Part shown: one piece after another, positions 27,356-38,828 of the stretch | How positions within the stretch are numbered: position 1 is the stretch's first letter | Layout: each line of letters opens with the position of its first letter | From: Fomes fomentarius | Lineage: Eukaryota > Basidiomycota > Agaricomycetes > Polyporales > Polyporaceae | Direction of reading: 5' to 3' | DNA: 64,000 bases | NCBI GenBank assembly: GCA_022606135.1 | Contig: JABYQN010000011.1 | Span: 1,984,001 to 2,048,000 of the forward strand | Made by a program: the position numbers and the translations under genes | Notes under the pieces: model-generated | The model's database searches: none | What the model was told of the DNA's origin: nothing | The model's input: the letters and a program-made list of their open reading frames with translations, nothing else

Positions 27356-29428
27356 ATGTTCAGTAGCTCGGATATAGTACGAGCTACTCTCACCCGCTAC
27401 CCGTTGCTTTATATTGTCATCTCTGTTCTTGCGCTATACCTTGGAATACAACAGCTCAAGCCTTCCCGCCGATTCCCACCGGGCCCAAAGGGGTTCCCAT
27501 TCATAGGAAATGCGCTTGACTTCCCCAAGAGGGAACAAGGTCGTAGTTTCCGTGACCTATCAAAGCAGTATGGTATGTCCTTCTCTCTGTGATTCTAGGA
27601 GCATCGTTAATTGAAAGCCACATCAGGCGATATCGTTCACTTGAAGATATTTGGTCAACACATATTCGTGCTCGGATCCTACCAGATGGCTTGCGATTTG
27701 CTTGACAAACGATCCGCGGTTTACTCTGATAGGCCGAAACTGGTCATGGGGAAGTTGTAAGCAATGTCTTTGGTATCTGAATTTGGGGTTCTAATAGCAC
27801 ATCATCTAGGACGTCGACGGACAAGTTCACTTTTCTCGCAGAGTACGGACCTCAGTGGCGCGTGCATCGGCGCGTGTTTCATCAGGAGCTGGCCGCAGAT
27901 TTTGTTGTCAAGTACCGAGCAGTACAAGTCCAGACTGCTCACCAGCTGCTTCGTGACCTCTTAGAACACCCGAAGTCATTCATGAAGCACGTGGAGCGGT
28001 GAGTATCATCCATCTCTATGCCTTCTTAATGCCTCACGGATCTTGTACGTTTTGCAGAGCTCTCGCAGCGATGTCACTCCGAATTGCATATGGTCTCGAG
28101 CTCTCCGAGGGTGGTGGCGAGGTGTACATGCACATGCTGCGTACTCTCAACTCCGTGGGTGGACAATTTACAGTCCCTGGAAAATTCCTAGTCGAAGCTA
28201 TTCCCGCCTTGCAATGTCTTCCCGGCTGGCTCCCTGGCGTAGGCTTCAAGCAGCAAGCGGCGGCGGCCTCTATACAAATTCGAAGTTTCATTCGACAAGT
28301 ATTCGAAGCAGGAAAGAACAAGATAGTAAGTAATACGTTCTTTGACTCCCTCAGCCCACCTTCCGATTGTTGACCTGTCTGCTCAGGAGTGTGGCGTTGT
28401 CCGTGACTCCATTTTGACCAGAGGACTACAACGTACTGTACAGCTCGATGAAAAAGAGGCGACTGCAGAAGAGGAGATATGCGCCGTGGTCACGGCATCA
28501 ACGTATTCAGGTATTTTTGTCCGGTTGACATCTACTCTATGCTTGTAGTAATACACTCGCCATCTTAGCTGGAGCTGAGACCGTAGGTGAATGCTATCAG
28601 TTTGTTACACAAATTCAACAGCCGCCGTTGCAGACAGAGGCATCAATACAAGCTTTCATCCTCGCAATGGCACTCTACCCTGACGTGCAAAAGAAAGCTC
28701 AAGCGGAACTGGACAAGGTCGTCGGCTCGGGGCGTCTTCCTAACTTCACAGACCGTCATTCGTTGCCCTACATAAATGCACTTGTGAAGGAGCTTACTAG
28801 ATGGCACATTGTTGCCCCGACAGCAATTCCACATGCGACGATTCAGGACGATGAATTCAATGGCTACTTCATTCCTAAAGGTTCTGTTGTAATAGCAAAT
28901 CTATGGTATGTAGCTCAATAGTTGTCGCACCAAAGCGCTTCCTTATTACTTGAGTAGGGCATATTCTCGCGATTCTTCTGTCTATCCCGACCCCGAGCGC
29001 TTTGAACCAGAGCGGTTCCTCAAGGGCGGGGACGACCAGAATGAAAGAGATCCATACGATTTCATCTTTGGATTTGGAAGAAGGTAGGTGGCTTACTTTC
29101 TGGGAGTTTCCCGCATCTCACAACACGTAGAGTATGTCCAGGTCGACATCTCGCGGACGCAGCTCTCTTCATAATCGTTGCCTCGATCCTCCACGTCTTT
29201 GAGATCTCTCCACCAGTGGGTGCAGATGGGAAACAGACGCGTCTGGGGGCCAAGTTTACGGATGAACTCATCACCTCGTGAGCCCCAAAACTCTTACTAC
29301 CGCTCTCACATCACTGATTCTAGAAGCGCAGGCATCCAGAAGAATTCGAATGCCAGATCCGTCCCCGCTATCCTGAAGCGGCAGCTTTGGTAGTCTCTGA
29401 GTCCTCACATTCAGCAGATGACAAGTAG
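27356..29428 (+). CDS. cytochrome P450 monooxygenase
   Basis: Heme-thiolate monooxygenase, predicted to be anchored in the ER. Ten exons in phase (27356-27572, 27627-27756, 27810-27998, 28058-28325, 28387-28510, 28569-28582, 28634-28905, 28958-29083, 29131-29277, 29332-29428) encode 527 aa, a normal length. Seen in order: an N-terminal hydrophobic anchor, the proline hinge PPGPKGFPFIGN, the WRVHRRVF C-helix, the I-helix AGAETT (residues 310-315), the K-helix ExxR (Glu367/Arg370), a PERF motif, and the heme loop FGFGRRVCPGRH with Cys449. The style resembles the large basidiomycete P450 families related to O-methylsterigmatocystin oxidoreductase-like enzymes. Substrate is unknown. It lies between caspase-like genes B and C on the same strand; no other secondary-metabolism gene is nearby. 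Confidence 0.93.
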
Positions 29429-30388
29429 TTGTGAGGGATAAATGTAGTGTATCTTCTAGTATTTGACTTCATGAATGCGAAGTTTTTAGGAGGCATCGGA
29501 TAGTTTCTGGGTTTGATTGAATCTCACGGTTTACTTGCCATAGTGGGACTGACAACAATTGATAGGCGCCTGTACAGCTGGCAGCCATGCGCCGCCACTG
29601 CATCTCATATTGATCTTGTCCTTCGACGCCTATCCGCTTGAATCTTATGCAACTCAGAGTCATATGGGTCTGTGCCACTGAGATGCAAGCCCAGTGTAGT
29701 TGAGATAATTGCGGACGACAGCTTAAAGTCCAATACAAAATGAAATGTCACACCCATCGTGACGTTCCTCGGATTAACTCCACGGTAATATCCTTCATCT
29801 GCACGTCTTGGCCTCGAGGCAGTTGCGAGATAGACTACTGATACTATACAAATAGGATGAGCACCGCATGCCCAGATGCTCCCTGAAGTGCATCGGCTAA
29901 GCCCTGGAGCATATAGCTGCGCTGTCGTGATTGAACCACATCCTCAGTGTCCAATCACTTTCAATGACCTTGCTGTGCGGATGACGCTGGTTACGTTGGC
30001 ACATCTCACCCACTCAGATGCAAACTTGGATTTGATTTGGTGAGGTACTGAACACCTCGAAAGACATAACTCTTCGTCGATTGACTGTTCTAAGTGCTCA
30101 CACAGAGGAACCCAGGTATGGTAGCTCAGATTAGGGACACGTTTTGATCATGCTCAGCATTGACCGGAGCGAGCTTGCACCGGCTTCCATTCCTTTACGT
30201 CATGGCCCCAATTCGCAGCGTGGACGACACGCGAGGCCAGAAGGAGTTTACCGAACGCATGTCCAAGCTTGCAGTGCACCACAGCAATTGGGCGATGTGT
30301 AGATGAAGCTAAAAGTCGTCAGCCCTTTACTTTCCCTTACCTTTTCCCTCTCTCAGGCTTCTAGTACTTTGGGATCGCCAAATTTGAG
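29429..30388. other. intergenic stretch between P450 and caspase-like gene C
   Basis: About 960 bp without a supportable gene. A 89-codon open frame on the minus strand is unrecognised. A CT-rich tract (about 30329-30358) precedes the start of gene C, as expected for a fungal promoter. Confidence 0.4.
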
Positions 30389-32561
30389 ATGGCACCAGAG
30401 ATTCGCAACATCTTCCGGCAACTAAGTCAGCCTTCCTCTTTTCAGAGTCATCCCTCCTACTCCCGGATCCCTAGGCCTATCAGGAGGGCGTTGATTGTTG
30501 GTATCAACTATGTGGATAAACCCAATCGCCTGCGAGGAGCCCATGATGATGCGAAGGCTTGGAGAAGATTCTGCATTGGTGAGCGCTATCGGACGTTGCT
30601 TCCGTCCTCTTATGGTTCACTGACCCATAAGATGATTCACAGAGAAGTATGGCTTCGAGGACTCGCAGATAACAATGATGCTCGATGATGAGAGTTTCGA
30701 TCCCACCCTGCAACCAACCCATGCCAATCTTGTACGTCGCATGTTATACCCAGGTATCTGAAGCTATGCCGCGGACCCTGACATATCACATCATTCAGTT
30801 GATACAGATTACAAGGCTACCCATGGGGATCCAGACCGGGGATGAACTCATGTTCTTCTGTAAGTCAGATCCCACGTCCTAACTCCGATCTTGTCTCATG
30901 ACTCTCTAAGATTCGGGTCACTCTGGTCAAGTGGAGAGCACTGATCCTCAGGAAACGGATGGCCTTGATGAATGTGAGTGGCTGAGAGCTACGAAACGAA
31001 CAAGAGTTATTGAGATCCGTCCCAGGCATCATACCCCTAGACTACGATGGTGAAGCGGATGACAAAGGGATTCTGCGTACAAAACTCGAACTGCTCATCT
31101 TTGATAATGTTGGTGATCATACTCACTACTAATCTTGCCAGATATCTCTGATTAGTATCTTGTGTAGACACTGCGCAAGCTGCTTGTCGATACTTTGCCG
31201 GTCGGCACCTCCTTAACAGCGGTATTCGACTCATGCCACTCTGGGACGCTTCTAGATCTCGACCACTATGACTGCAATGCCGTATGGTTCCCATTCTCCA
31301 GTCGCGGTCCTCGTCAGCCCAAGTCGCTGTGGCAGCGTGTCAGTGAGTCGACTGTTCTGTACCTATGAATAGTAATGGCCTTGACACTATGACAGGACGC
31401 AAGGATGGCTGTGGTATGTGATGTGGTATGTGATGTGCCGAAGACAGGATGGACTTGCCTCATCGGTATCTCCAGACATGAATCGAAATGGTGTTCGAGT
31501 TATCAAGAAGCCCGAAGACATCGAGCAAGTAATCGGTCAGAAACGAGGTATGGAGCACCTTCTAAAGCGCCAGTGCTGTCTGTTGAGTGTCATCCAGCTC
31601 GCAGCACAAGCCTTCGAGAAGACTCCCAGGAGCTTCGAGTACATCAATACAGGAAGGTATACGCAGAGAGATTGCTCAGTATCGATACCGCTCTAGCGGT
31701 TCATACTGGGGAGAACAAGCGCTGTAAGGTGACTCGATCCACGCACGAGTCTGAAGTCCGTACGCCCTCGCTACCGACCATTGGGCAGAATTCCATACTC
31801 GCCGAACGCACGCAGACCATCAGCTCGGTTGTAAGCGACGACATGGAGGACATCGCATCAGGGTTTGGGGGGCTGACACGTTACACTTCGCCCGAGCCCA
31901 TGGAAGCCGCCCAGTGTGGCAATGGGGGATGTTGTGACCAGAACAAAGTCCCAAAACCTCGCGTGGTGTGTGTACATCTTTCTGTACGTTATTCTGGATT
32001 TAACGTATCGCTCATTGTACCTTGCATTTAGGTCTCCATCGCTGCTGCCCATAATCCAGAGTCGACTTTTGACACTAGGGAACAGTCGATGATGAAGGTA
32101 TGTATTACGATCCTTACTCTGCTTCGCGGGTTTCCGAAGACCGAAACCATGTCAAAGATTTTGATAGAGCTGTTGAGTACGTGTCTCTCGTATCGAGGAG
32201 GACTTACTTACTGAGGTATTATCAGGGGAGGATCCACATCCGCCGTGTCGTACCCTTGTGCAGAGATTGGGGTAAGCCGGGATCGGGAACGAATGTTTCT
32301 CAGTTTGTACTCACATACCATTTAAGATTGAAGTTGCACGGCTTTGCAACGGATATAATGAAGAGAAATCAGGCTAGAAGGGAGAAGCAGAAACGTGGAA
32401 AGAAGGTCGGCGTTTATGATGTTGACTTCTTTGTGCCTCAGGTGAGTCGTATCGGAGTATCGGACTGCCATATCCTCCATTCACGCAAATACATACAGCT
32501 AGGAAGTCAACAGACACTTGTAAGTATTATTTGGTCTACTCCGAGTCTGCAGCTTTGCTGA
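30389..32561 (+). CDS. caspase-domain (metacaspase-like) protein C
   Basis: Third paralogue, intact by my reading. Fourteen exons in phase: 30389-30578, 30643-30731, 30808-30859, 30911-30973, 31026-31108, 31168-31342, 31396-31413, 31476-31547, 31598-31965, 32032-32097, 32158-32176, 32226-32271, 32327-32441 and 32499-32561, giving 472 aa. RRALIVGINYVD opens the p20-like fold. The catalytic residues are His114 in SGHSGQ and Cys182 in FDSCHSGT. Exon boundaries correspond one-for-one with gene A through most of the protein, showing descent by duplication. The C-terminal extension (VRV.KKP, a basic segment, VSIAA.., an ILIELL helix and a final LGSQQTL) is shared by all three. The same caveats on function apply as for A. 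Confidence 0.87.
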
Positions 32562-33967
32562 CAGAAGGTCTCAAGACGCACGAAGATCGCTTCATGGTGT
32601 GTACCGACCGTACCTCTTCGGTTACAAGTCCGACTCGGACATGATACCCAAAATGTTACTGCCTTACCTGCTGTCTATGCTCTTGAACGCGTGACGCTTT
32701 CTCTACATGCTTCTGTATCCTACGCTTGTTGCTATGCTTGAGCTATCGCACGACATCATCGGACTCATTCTCTGGCACTACTACTCCTTGGACTCTCTCG
32801 TATGCATCATGTGCTACCACATGTATACCATTGATTGCGCGGCACCTAGTTCTGCGATATGAGCCTACCCTTGCGTACCCTCCATCCGACATCCTCAGTC
32901 TACTAGACGTTCAAGTTGGCAACGGTTCTGTGCTTCCTTGCATACTTTGTGAGAGAGTAAGCGCTCACGCACAGCTTCCGACGAGGCGGTGTGCTCAGCG
33001 ATGACGGGCTCAAGCGTGCTCCTTTGTTCGTCACCTCGTGCTCCCAAACTTCCAAGCAACCGGCTATCTGAGAGCTTCGAATGTCTCACTCGCGCTGCGG
33101 TATCTGTCTTGCTCGGGTTCTTGCGATTTCTTCGGATTGCTACGAAAACTTACGGGGCTCATTCCCCGCCTCCGGCCCAAGCAGTCTCCAAACGGAACCT
33201 GCCTTTCCAGGCTGGCAGCTCCGGCTGCTACCACTGCAGTGGCACCAACCACACATGAGCAGATGTAACTGGGCGGATTCGGCCTCCGGGTGAGCTCCAG
33301 ATCGTTATCGCTGATTCAACCGCATCCCGATGGGGAAGACTCTCTTGTGCCACTGCCAGTTGGCGCAAGAGAGCCGCTCTCAAGCCTCCGTGGCAGTCCC
33401 GATCCCGAAGTCGGGCTTCTTGACATTGACCAGAGCCCCCGCAGGCCGTGAGCCGTCATAGCATGTGGTTGGATGGCGATGCCGCCCGACGACAAGCGAA
33501 TGTTGGGAAAGCCCAGACGCTGATAGACAGTCGCTGCTTGTGGCTGCTGCGAGTGCCATGCCACGTCGGTGCACCTCGTGCTCCGACACTTGGTCCTCCC
33601 TGTACCTTCCGCGCGCTCGTCGTTGTTGACGTCGACGGTCGCTCGGGGTGTATTGCCCGCGCCCTTCGCTGTAGAACATGTACCGCCCTCGCTGTACAGC
33701 CCGCCGCCCCCGCCGCCGTTCTTTCTAAATACGGATTCATTTGTCCCCATGAAACGTGCCCTGACGGCGCGATGGCACTATGTCGGTGCATTCGCCTCTC
33801 CGCACTGACGGTGCCGCTGAAAATGAGTGGGGAAGGGGGCGTCGAGAGCAGTGTTGGATTGGCGAGTGACCATATAGAGAATGCAAACATGTGCTACGAA
33901 GTCGTCGCCCGAGTCAGTGTTCCTTTGTGCGCAGCCGTGAGGAATTCTTGAAATTCACGACTGTCAA
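32562..33967. other. intergenic stretch between gene C and DUF6699 gene
   Basis: About 1.4 kb. Overlapping open frames of 100-167 codons on both strands (33300-33950) are GC-rich and carry a short poly-Pro-coding tract near 33703-33722, but none resembles a known family or extends by splicing. Confidence 0.35.
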
Positions 33968-33976
33968 CTATATAAG
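33968..33976 (+). promoter_or_regulatory. TATA box of the intact DUF6699 gene
   Basis: CTATATAAG lies about 140 nt upstream of the ATG at 34113. A C-rich leader with CACCATAA and CCACTACC motifs lies between them. Confidence 0.5.
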
Positions 33977-34112
33977 TCCGGGCTCGGCAAGTTCGTAGGC
34001 ACCATAAACTCGCCCCCCTACCACTACCATCCCCTCATCCTACCGAAACCAGACACCCCATAGTGTCTTGTAATCATCAATACCACACAATACCACAGAA
34101 CAACAATCCACG

Positions 34113-34991
34113 ATGGCATCCGACGGTGCCAAGCGAGTTCGCTTCGCGAACGTTCCCCCACAGACACCGTCACCCTCGACCTCGAGCATGTCGTTGGGCT
34201 CGTCACCGGGACCATCTACTCCACCACAGCTACAACCTCCACAGTTGCCGCCACGCGTTGTGAGGCCACCTGAATACCTGCCATGGCAGCGGGGGGCAAT
34301 ACCGGCAGTGATACCGATGCCCATGCCCTTGCCCATGCCTACGATGCCTATCTTTGCGTCGTCGCCGCCATATTTGCCCGCTCATATTACCGGCGATGCT
34401 GAGGGGGACATAGTCATTGATCCCCTCATCGCAGCACCGCTAGATCCCAAACACCCGCCGCCGCTTCGCTGGGACGTATCGGAACACCCAGAGAATATGC
34501 AGCTGGGGAGCACCGGCGAGCCCCATGCACGCAAGCTCTCCCACGATGACCTCTCAAGCTGCGCGGTGCGGTCTGTCAGGGGCAGCCCAAAAGGGCTGTC
34601 AAGGATGACCCTCCTCTTCCCCGGGCTACCGCTCATCATCGAGATCAAGCCTGACGAGCGGCCAGTATGGACGAACACCTCACTTCCATACCTGACCGTC
34701 GGCGACGTCTTGTATGGGCTATATAGGGCGTTGCGGCTATCTGTGGAGCAGCGTGAGATCAATTCGTTGAGCGGGACGCAGCGCGAATCGCTGCGCCGTG
34801 CGTACGGGAAGCGGTTGCAGCGGGACTCAGGCCAGAATTATGAGAGGAACGTCCGCCATGGGATCCGGCAGGTCGACTATTTGGGTGACATGCGGCAGTT
34901 TGTTGGCATCCGGCTAGCCGTGGGTGCTGAAATCCCTTATGGAAGGGGAAAGGGCGAGGTCTTCGTGGTGAAGCTGGCGCCGGTGCATTAG
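34113..34991 (+). CDS. DUF6699-domain protein
   Basis: Single-exon protein of 292 aa in the same Agaricomycete family as the broken copy at 10550. The N-terminal half is low-complexity and Pro/Ser-rich (residues 1-130, with PMPMPLPMPTMP) and begins with a K-R-V-R-F motif. The DUF6699 core occupies about residues 145-290, with LLFPGLPLIIEI, the hallmark LTVGDVLYGLYRALRLS helix, a basic SLRRAYGKRLQR helix and the closing RQVDYLGDMRQFVGI. Function of the family is unknown; members are numerous and vary strongly in their N-terminal tails. A TATA box at 33968 supports this start. Confidence 0.88.
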   Translation: MASDGAKRVRFANVPPQTPSPSTSSMSLGSSPGPSTPPQLQPPQLPPRVVRPPEYLPWQRGAIPAVIPMPMPLPMPTMPIFASSPPYLPAHITGDAEGDIVIDPLIAAPLDPKHPPPLRWDVSEHPENMQLGSTGEPHARKLSHDDLSSCAVRSVRGSPKGLSRMTLLFPGLPLIIEIKPDERPVWTNTSLPYLTVGDVLYGLYRALRLSVEQREINSLSGTQRESLRRAYGKRLQRDSGQNYERNVRHGIRQVDYLGDMRQFVGIRLAVGAEIPYGRGKGEVFVVKLAPVH

Positions 34992-35559
34992 GTTCCTTTC
35001 TTGGGTTATTGTGACGATTGACGATACCTTGCTTACTGTGATACCCCGATTTAGCTGCGCAGCATTTCTTGTAAAATTACGATATGCTTGTATCCATATG
35101 AACTCTATGTCAGGAACAAAGTGCTTGGTGCCACGTATAATGGGACAGCTTTTAGCGACTCTACTCATTTTTACGCAGTTAGCGGTCAATGCAAGGCTTC
35201 GTTGAGACTACGTACTTGAAACAGCTCAATGTAGATTATGATATAACATCTATACGTCCCGTTGATTAGCAGTCAGGAGTCACAGCTGATTGCAAGGTTC
35301 CTTATGGGTAGTCAGTAGGAGGCCCACAAACACCCAAAACGGAAGGTGTTGTTTGGCAACAGCCTTGGATTCTAACACAAGTAAACAGAGCCAAGCTCGG
35401 AAGTGGCTGCTGGCGCCAAATGCAACTCCAGCCTTGAGCACATCCATTGTCCAATCCGGCTCGCCCTCCTGCTGAGCGCAATCACAATCAGTTCGTGTGC
35501 TTTGCTTTGCTTCCGTTGCCCGCTTTAACGCTCTTCGACTTTGGCTGTTCCTCCCTCAA
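34992..35559. other. intergenic stretch upstream of bub3
   Basis: About 570 bp with no gene seen. The last 100 bp are CT-rich, with a GCTTTGCTTTGCTT-like tract, and should contain the bub3 promoter. Confidence 0.4.
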
Positions 35560-37085
35560 ATGTCTGGTATGTTTGCCCCGTCTCCTCTACTAGAATGAAT
35601 CTGAAATTTACGCGTCTCGCACTGCAGACCAATACGAACTTGCGTCGCCCCCATTCGATAGCGTGTCTTCGGTACGCTTCTCGCCAACAAACCCATCGCA
35701 CTTGCTTGTATCATCATGGGACACGGTAAGTCACGTTCGCTCCCACCTGTAGGGGATGTGTGGTGAAGAGTGGAAGTTGGGCGCGCGTGGATAGACAGGA
35801 ATGCAGGCAGCATTTAAACGAGGTGTGAGTTTGTACTTCACAATCTGACATGCCCCCTCTCGCAGACTGTACGGTTTTACGATGTTGCGACCAACGAGCA
35901 AAAGTCAAAGTACGATCACCGGGCAGCGGTGCTTGCATGCTGCTTCTCCGACGCCACCCATGGGTTCAGCGGGGGCCTTGACACATCTGTGCGGGAGTAT
36001 GTTGTCTCCACACAACTACAACTCCCTCTAAGCTCATCATCATGTCTGCATATATAGACTTGACCTCGACACGGAGAAGATGAACCACCTGGGTCAGCAT
36101 TCAGATGCAATCTCAAGTATGAAGTTTTCGCGCGACTACAGTACGTTTTCTTCCGACACTGTTATCTGTACTTTCCCTCTAGTTCCCTCTAGTTGATGCG
36201 CTCGCGTGTCCTTCCCGTCAGATTCACTGGTCACCGGCTCCTGGGACAGGTCCCTGCGACTATGGGATCCCCGCGCTTCAACCCCACAGACGCAGTCGCA
36301 TGAGCTACCCGAACGCATCTACAACCTGGACCTCGTGGATCATAAACTTGTCGTCGCAATGGCCAGTCGTCTCTTTCACATATACGATCTTCGCAAGATG
36401 GACGCGCCCGCGCAAACGCGGGAGAGCAGCCTAAAGTTCATGACGCGTGCGCTTGCATGCATGCCGGACGCACAAGGTACGTTTAGCCCATACAAACCAT
36501 TCATTGTTGGAAGAATAGAATTGTTGAAGGTAGGCGGTCTGCAGGATACGCAACCGGTTCTGTAGAAGGACGTATTGCTGTAGAGTACTTCGATCCCAAT
36601 CCCCAAACCCAGGAGAAGAAGTATGCGTTCAAGTGCCACCGACAAACCGTTGATGATGTCGATCACGTATGGCCTGTCAATGCGCTTGCGTTCCACCCTG
36701 TGTAAGCACCCGTTCCCTGCCGCTGAGCGAAAAGCTCACGAGGGTTCGCTGGCTTTCAGTTACAGTACCTTTGCATCTGCGGGCTCGGACGGAACAGTGT
36801 CGATCTGGGACCACAAGTCCAAGAAGCGGCTGCGGCAATACCCTAAATACAACTCGCCTGTTCCGTCGGTCGAATTCAATCACGACGGCACAAAGCTCGC
36901 AGTTGGTGTCAGCTACACGTGGGAGGAAGGCGAGGTGGGCGCGAAGACGGCGGAGCGGCCAGCAGTATGGATAAAGAATGTCGGGGAGGAAGTAAAGGTA
37001 CGTTGTGTATATGCCGTTAGTGAGATGGATGCTGACCGTATACTATTGGCTTGTATAGCCGAAGGGATGGATCGCACCAAGCTAG
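35560..37085 (+). CDS. bub3: mitotic checkpoint WD40 protein Bub3
   Basis: Kinetochore WD40 propeller that recruits Bub1 and BubR1/Mad3 to phosphorylated MELT motifs of Knl1/Spc105. Eight exons in phase (35560-35566, 35628-35725, 35866-35996, 36058-36140, 36222-36476, 36545-36701, 36760-36997, 37059-37085) encode 331 aa, against 328 in human. The first exon is only 7 nt (ATGTCTG). WD-type blades are visible at SSWDTTVRFYD, GLDTSVRELD, TGSWDRSLRLWD and SAGSDGTVSIWD. The signature separating Bub3 from Rae1 is present: GSVEGRIAVEYFDPNPQTQ followed by KKYAFKCHR and VWPVNALAFHPVYSTFA. Single-copy housekeeping gene, convergent with the Vps68-like gene. Confidence 0.95.
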
Positions 37086-37702
37086 GCGCGCATTTGTTTT
37101 AATTGTGTTCTATGCTGTCTCGCATTCGCAATGTCATACTATAAAGGCTGGATGTATTTCAGGTGTCTTTACCTCTAATCAGGTCCAAAGCAAACAGTGC
37201 CTTCGACCATTGAGTACAACTACTTGAGTTCGATGTCTAACGGATTTTGACTGTGCAAGGGAGACTGGCCGCTGTGACTGCAAGGTTGCTTGAAACGCGC
37301 CAGCCTCTCCCCTCCAAGGCTCCACTCACCATGCACAATCTTCTCGTCCTGGTCGTCAGATGTCTCTTAGTTGGCATGATTATTGCAGAAACCCAAGTAC
37401 GTCTACGATCCAACCTGCACGTACCATGGTGCAGTTCCTCCTCTTCGTGGCTCCCTTCGCTGCTCACAGCGCTCACCTCTCTCCAAGGCTGACGGTCATC
37501 CTCGGTGAGCATTTAGTACGACCTCGTGTAATGTACCCGGATACCGCGTGATCGCAATCTCAATGGGCTGTGCGTTCTATATCTCTTGACATTAATGATG
37601 ATTTTGCACACAATCTTCTGGCGTGATACGCTGCTTCGAAATACAAGAGATACAATTGTTCTCGGCTGCAGCAAATAGGTAACATAACAAAGCACATACA
37701 GA

Positions 37703-38470
37703 CTAGATGGACAGGGTGTACTCGTACTCCGTGCTGACACTTTGCGAGATCCAGAGAACGATAGCAGAGAGCATCAACGCAACGTTCTGGGACACATTAG
37801 CGTAGCCATAGTAGGTGTACTGTTCGGGGTAGTGATGGAGGATGTACTTGAGCACGAGTACGGTCTGGAAGCGCAGCACCCGTCAGTGCCACGGAAGACG
37901 TGTTGAACGAGTTGAGATAGCCATGAACGCGTAGGACCAGGACCAGGGGCGTGACGAATAAAGAGGGAGGACTCACCACGCTACCGGCCAACCCGCCCGC
38001 CATGAGTGCAAAGCCAATGAAGAGGAACAGTCTCGCGCGCCACACCGCCCGGGAGTCTCCAAAGTCCTCGTGTCCCTGCACGCGGTCCTTGTCGATGAGG
38101 TTGATGACGATCATGCCCAGGAGGGAGCACAAGCCCGGGAGCCAGTCGAGGAAGGCGACATGGACCGGAGGCGGGATCTGGGGCTCGTCGTACGGCGGAT
38201 GTGCGTGCGCGGAGAGGATGGCGGCGTCGAGGAAGGTCCAGTTCGCCAGCGCAAACTGCGGCCAGGGATACGAACGGGGGCAAGGAATGAAGAATGAAGT
38301 GGGAGCAGTAGTCAGAGGAGACTGGGAGGGTCCGGAGAAGTTGAGGAGATACGTACGAGGCCGCCCGCGAGATATATGCCGATAGTTCGCCTGTGTTTGC
38401 CAAGGCTGATTGCGGGGAAGGGGTTGATACAGACCCGACGAGGGTCGTAGTTGGCGCGTGGGATGGACAT
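37703..38470 (-). CDS. Vps68/TMEM50-family membrane protein
   Basis: Small four-helix membrane protein of the UPF0220 family (yeast Vps68, animal TMEM50A/B), which acts in endosome-to-vacuole sorting. Three exons (38470-38357, 38255-37977, 37864-37703) give 184 aa. The N-terminus is soluble (SIPRANYDPRRVCINPFPA). Hydrophobic helices follow: RTIGIYLAGGL..FALANWTFLDAAIL, WLPGLCSLLGMIVINLI, RLFLFIGFALMAGGLAGSVV and VALMLSAIVLWIS. The family hallmark between helices 2 and 3, V-x-G-H-E-D-x-G then RAVWRARLFLFIGF, matches the TMEM50 pattern of a conserved loop followed by ARxWLFxGF. Its first exon is partly duplicated at 40075-40155. Confidence 0.9.
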
Positions 38471-38828
38471 TGTCACGCTCGTCGTGGAAGGAGTCTGGAG
38501 AGAGGCGGCGATGGCAACTTGCAAGGACGATGAGCGCTTGCAGTTGCTGCGGCGCGGGTTGATCTCTCTTACTGACACTGACTGTCGTGGTCAGTATATG
38601 TTTCAACAGACGGCGGTGCGTGCGCGTACACGCGTTGAAAACGTTCAATCACACGGCCGTAGCCTCATGGAGCGTATGTTATACAAGGATGATACAATCG
38701 CGTCAACTCAAGTACTCAACCTTCAAGCGCTCAAGCGGTGCCGGTGAGTGGTGAGCCGACGCATCAACTCCAGTATATTCTGAACCTCCACCACCCCGCT
38801 GTCGCATCACCTAGAACCTATCAGTGTT
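38471..38828. promoter_or_regulatory. divergent promoter region, Vps68-like gene and unknown-family gene 1
   Basis: A 358-bp intergenic region separates two divergently transcribed genes. It is partly conserved in the duplicate at 40156-40437, including GCGGCGCGGGTTGATCTCTCT followed by ACTGACACTGACTGTCGTGG, and TCAACTCAAGTACTCAACCT near the gene start. Conservation could reflect recent duplication rather than function. Confidence 0.4.

Noticed and set aside
33448..33951. 167-codon frame with poly-Pro stretch upstream of the DUF6699 gene
   Set aside because: Overlapping frames on both strands in GC-rich sequence, no conserved motif; not distinguishable from chance.
37981..38403. Open frames in both strands over the Vps68-like gene (up to 283 codons on minus)
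   Set aside because: The 283-codon minus frame runs through introns of the Vps68-like gene; the spliced product matches the known family.
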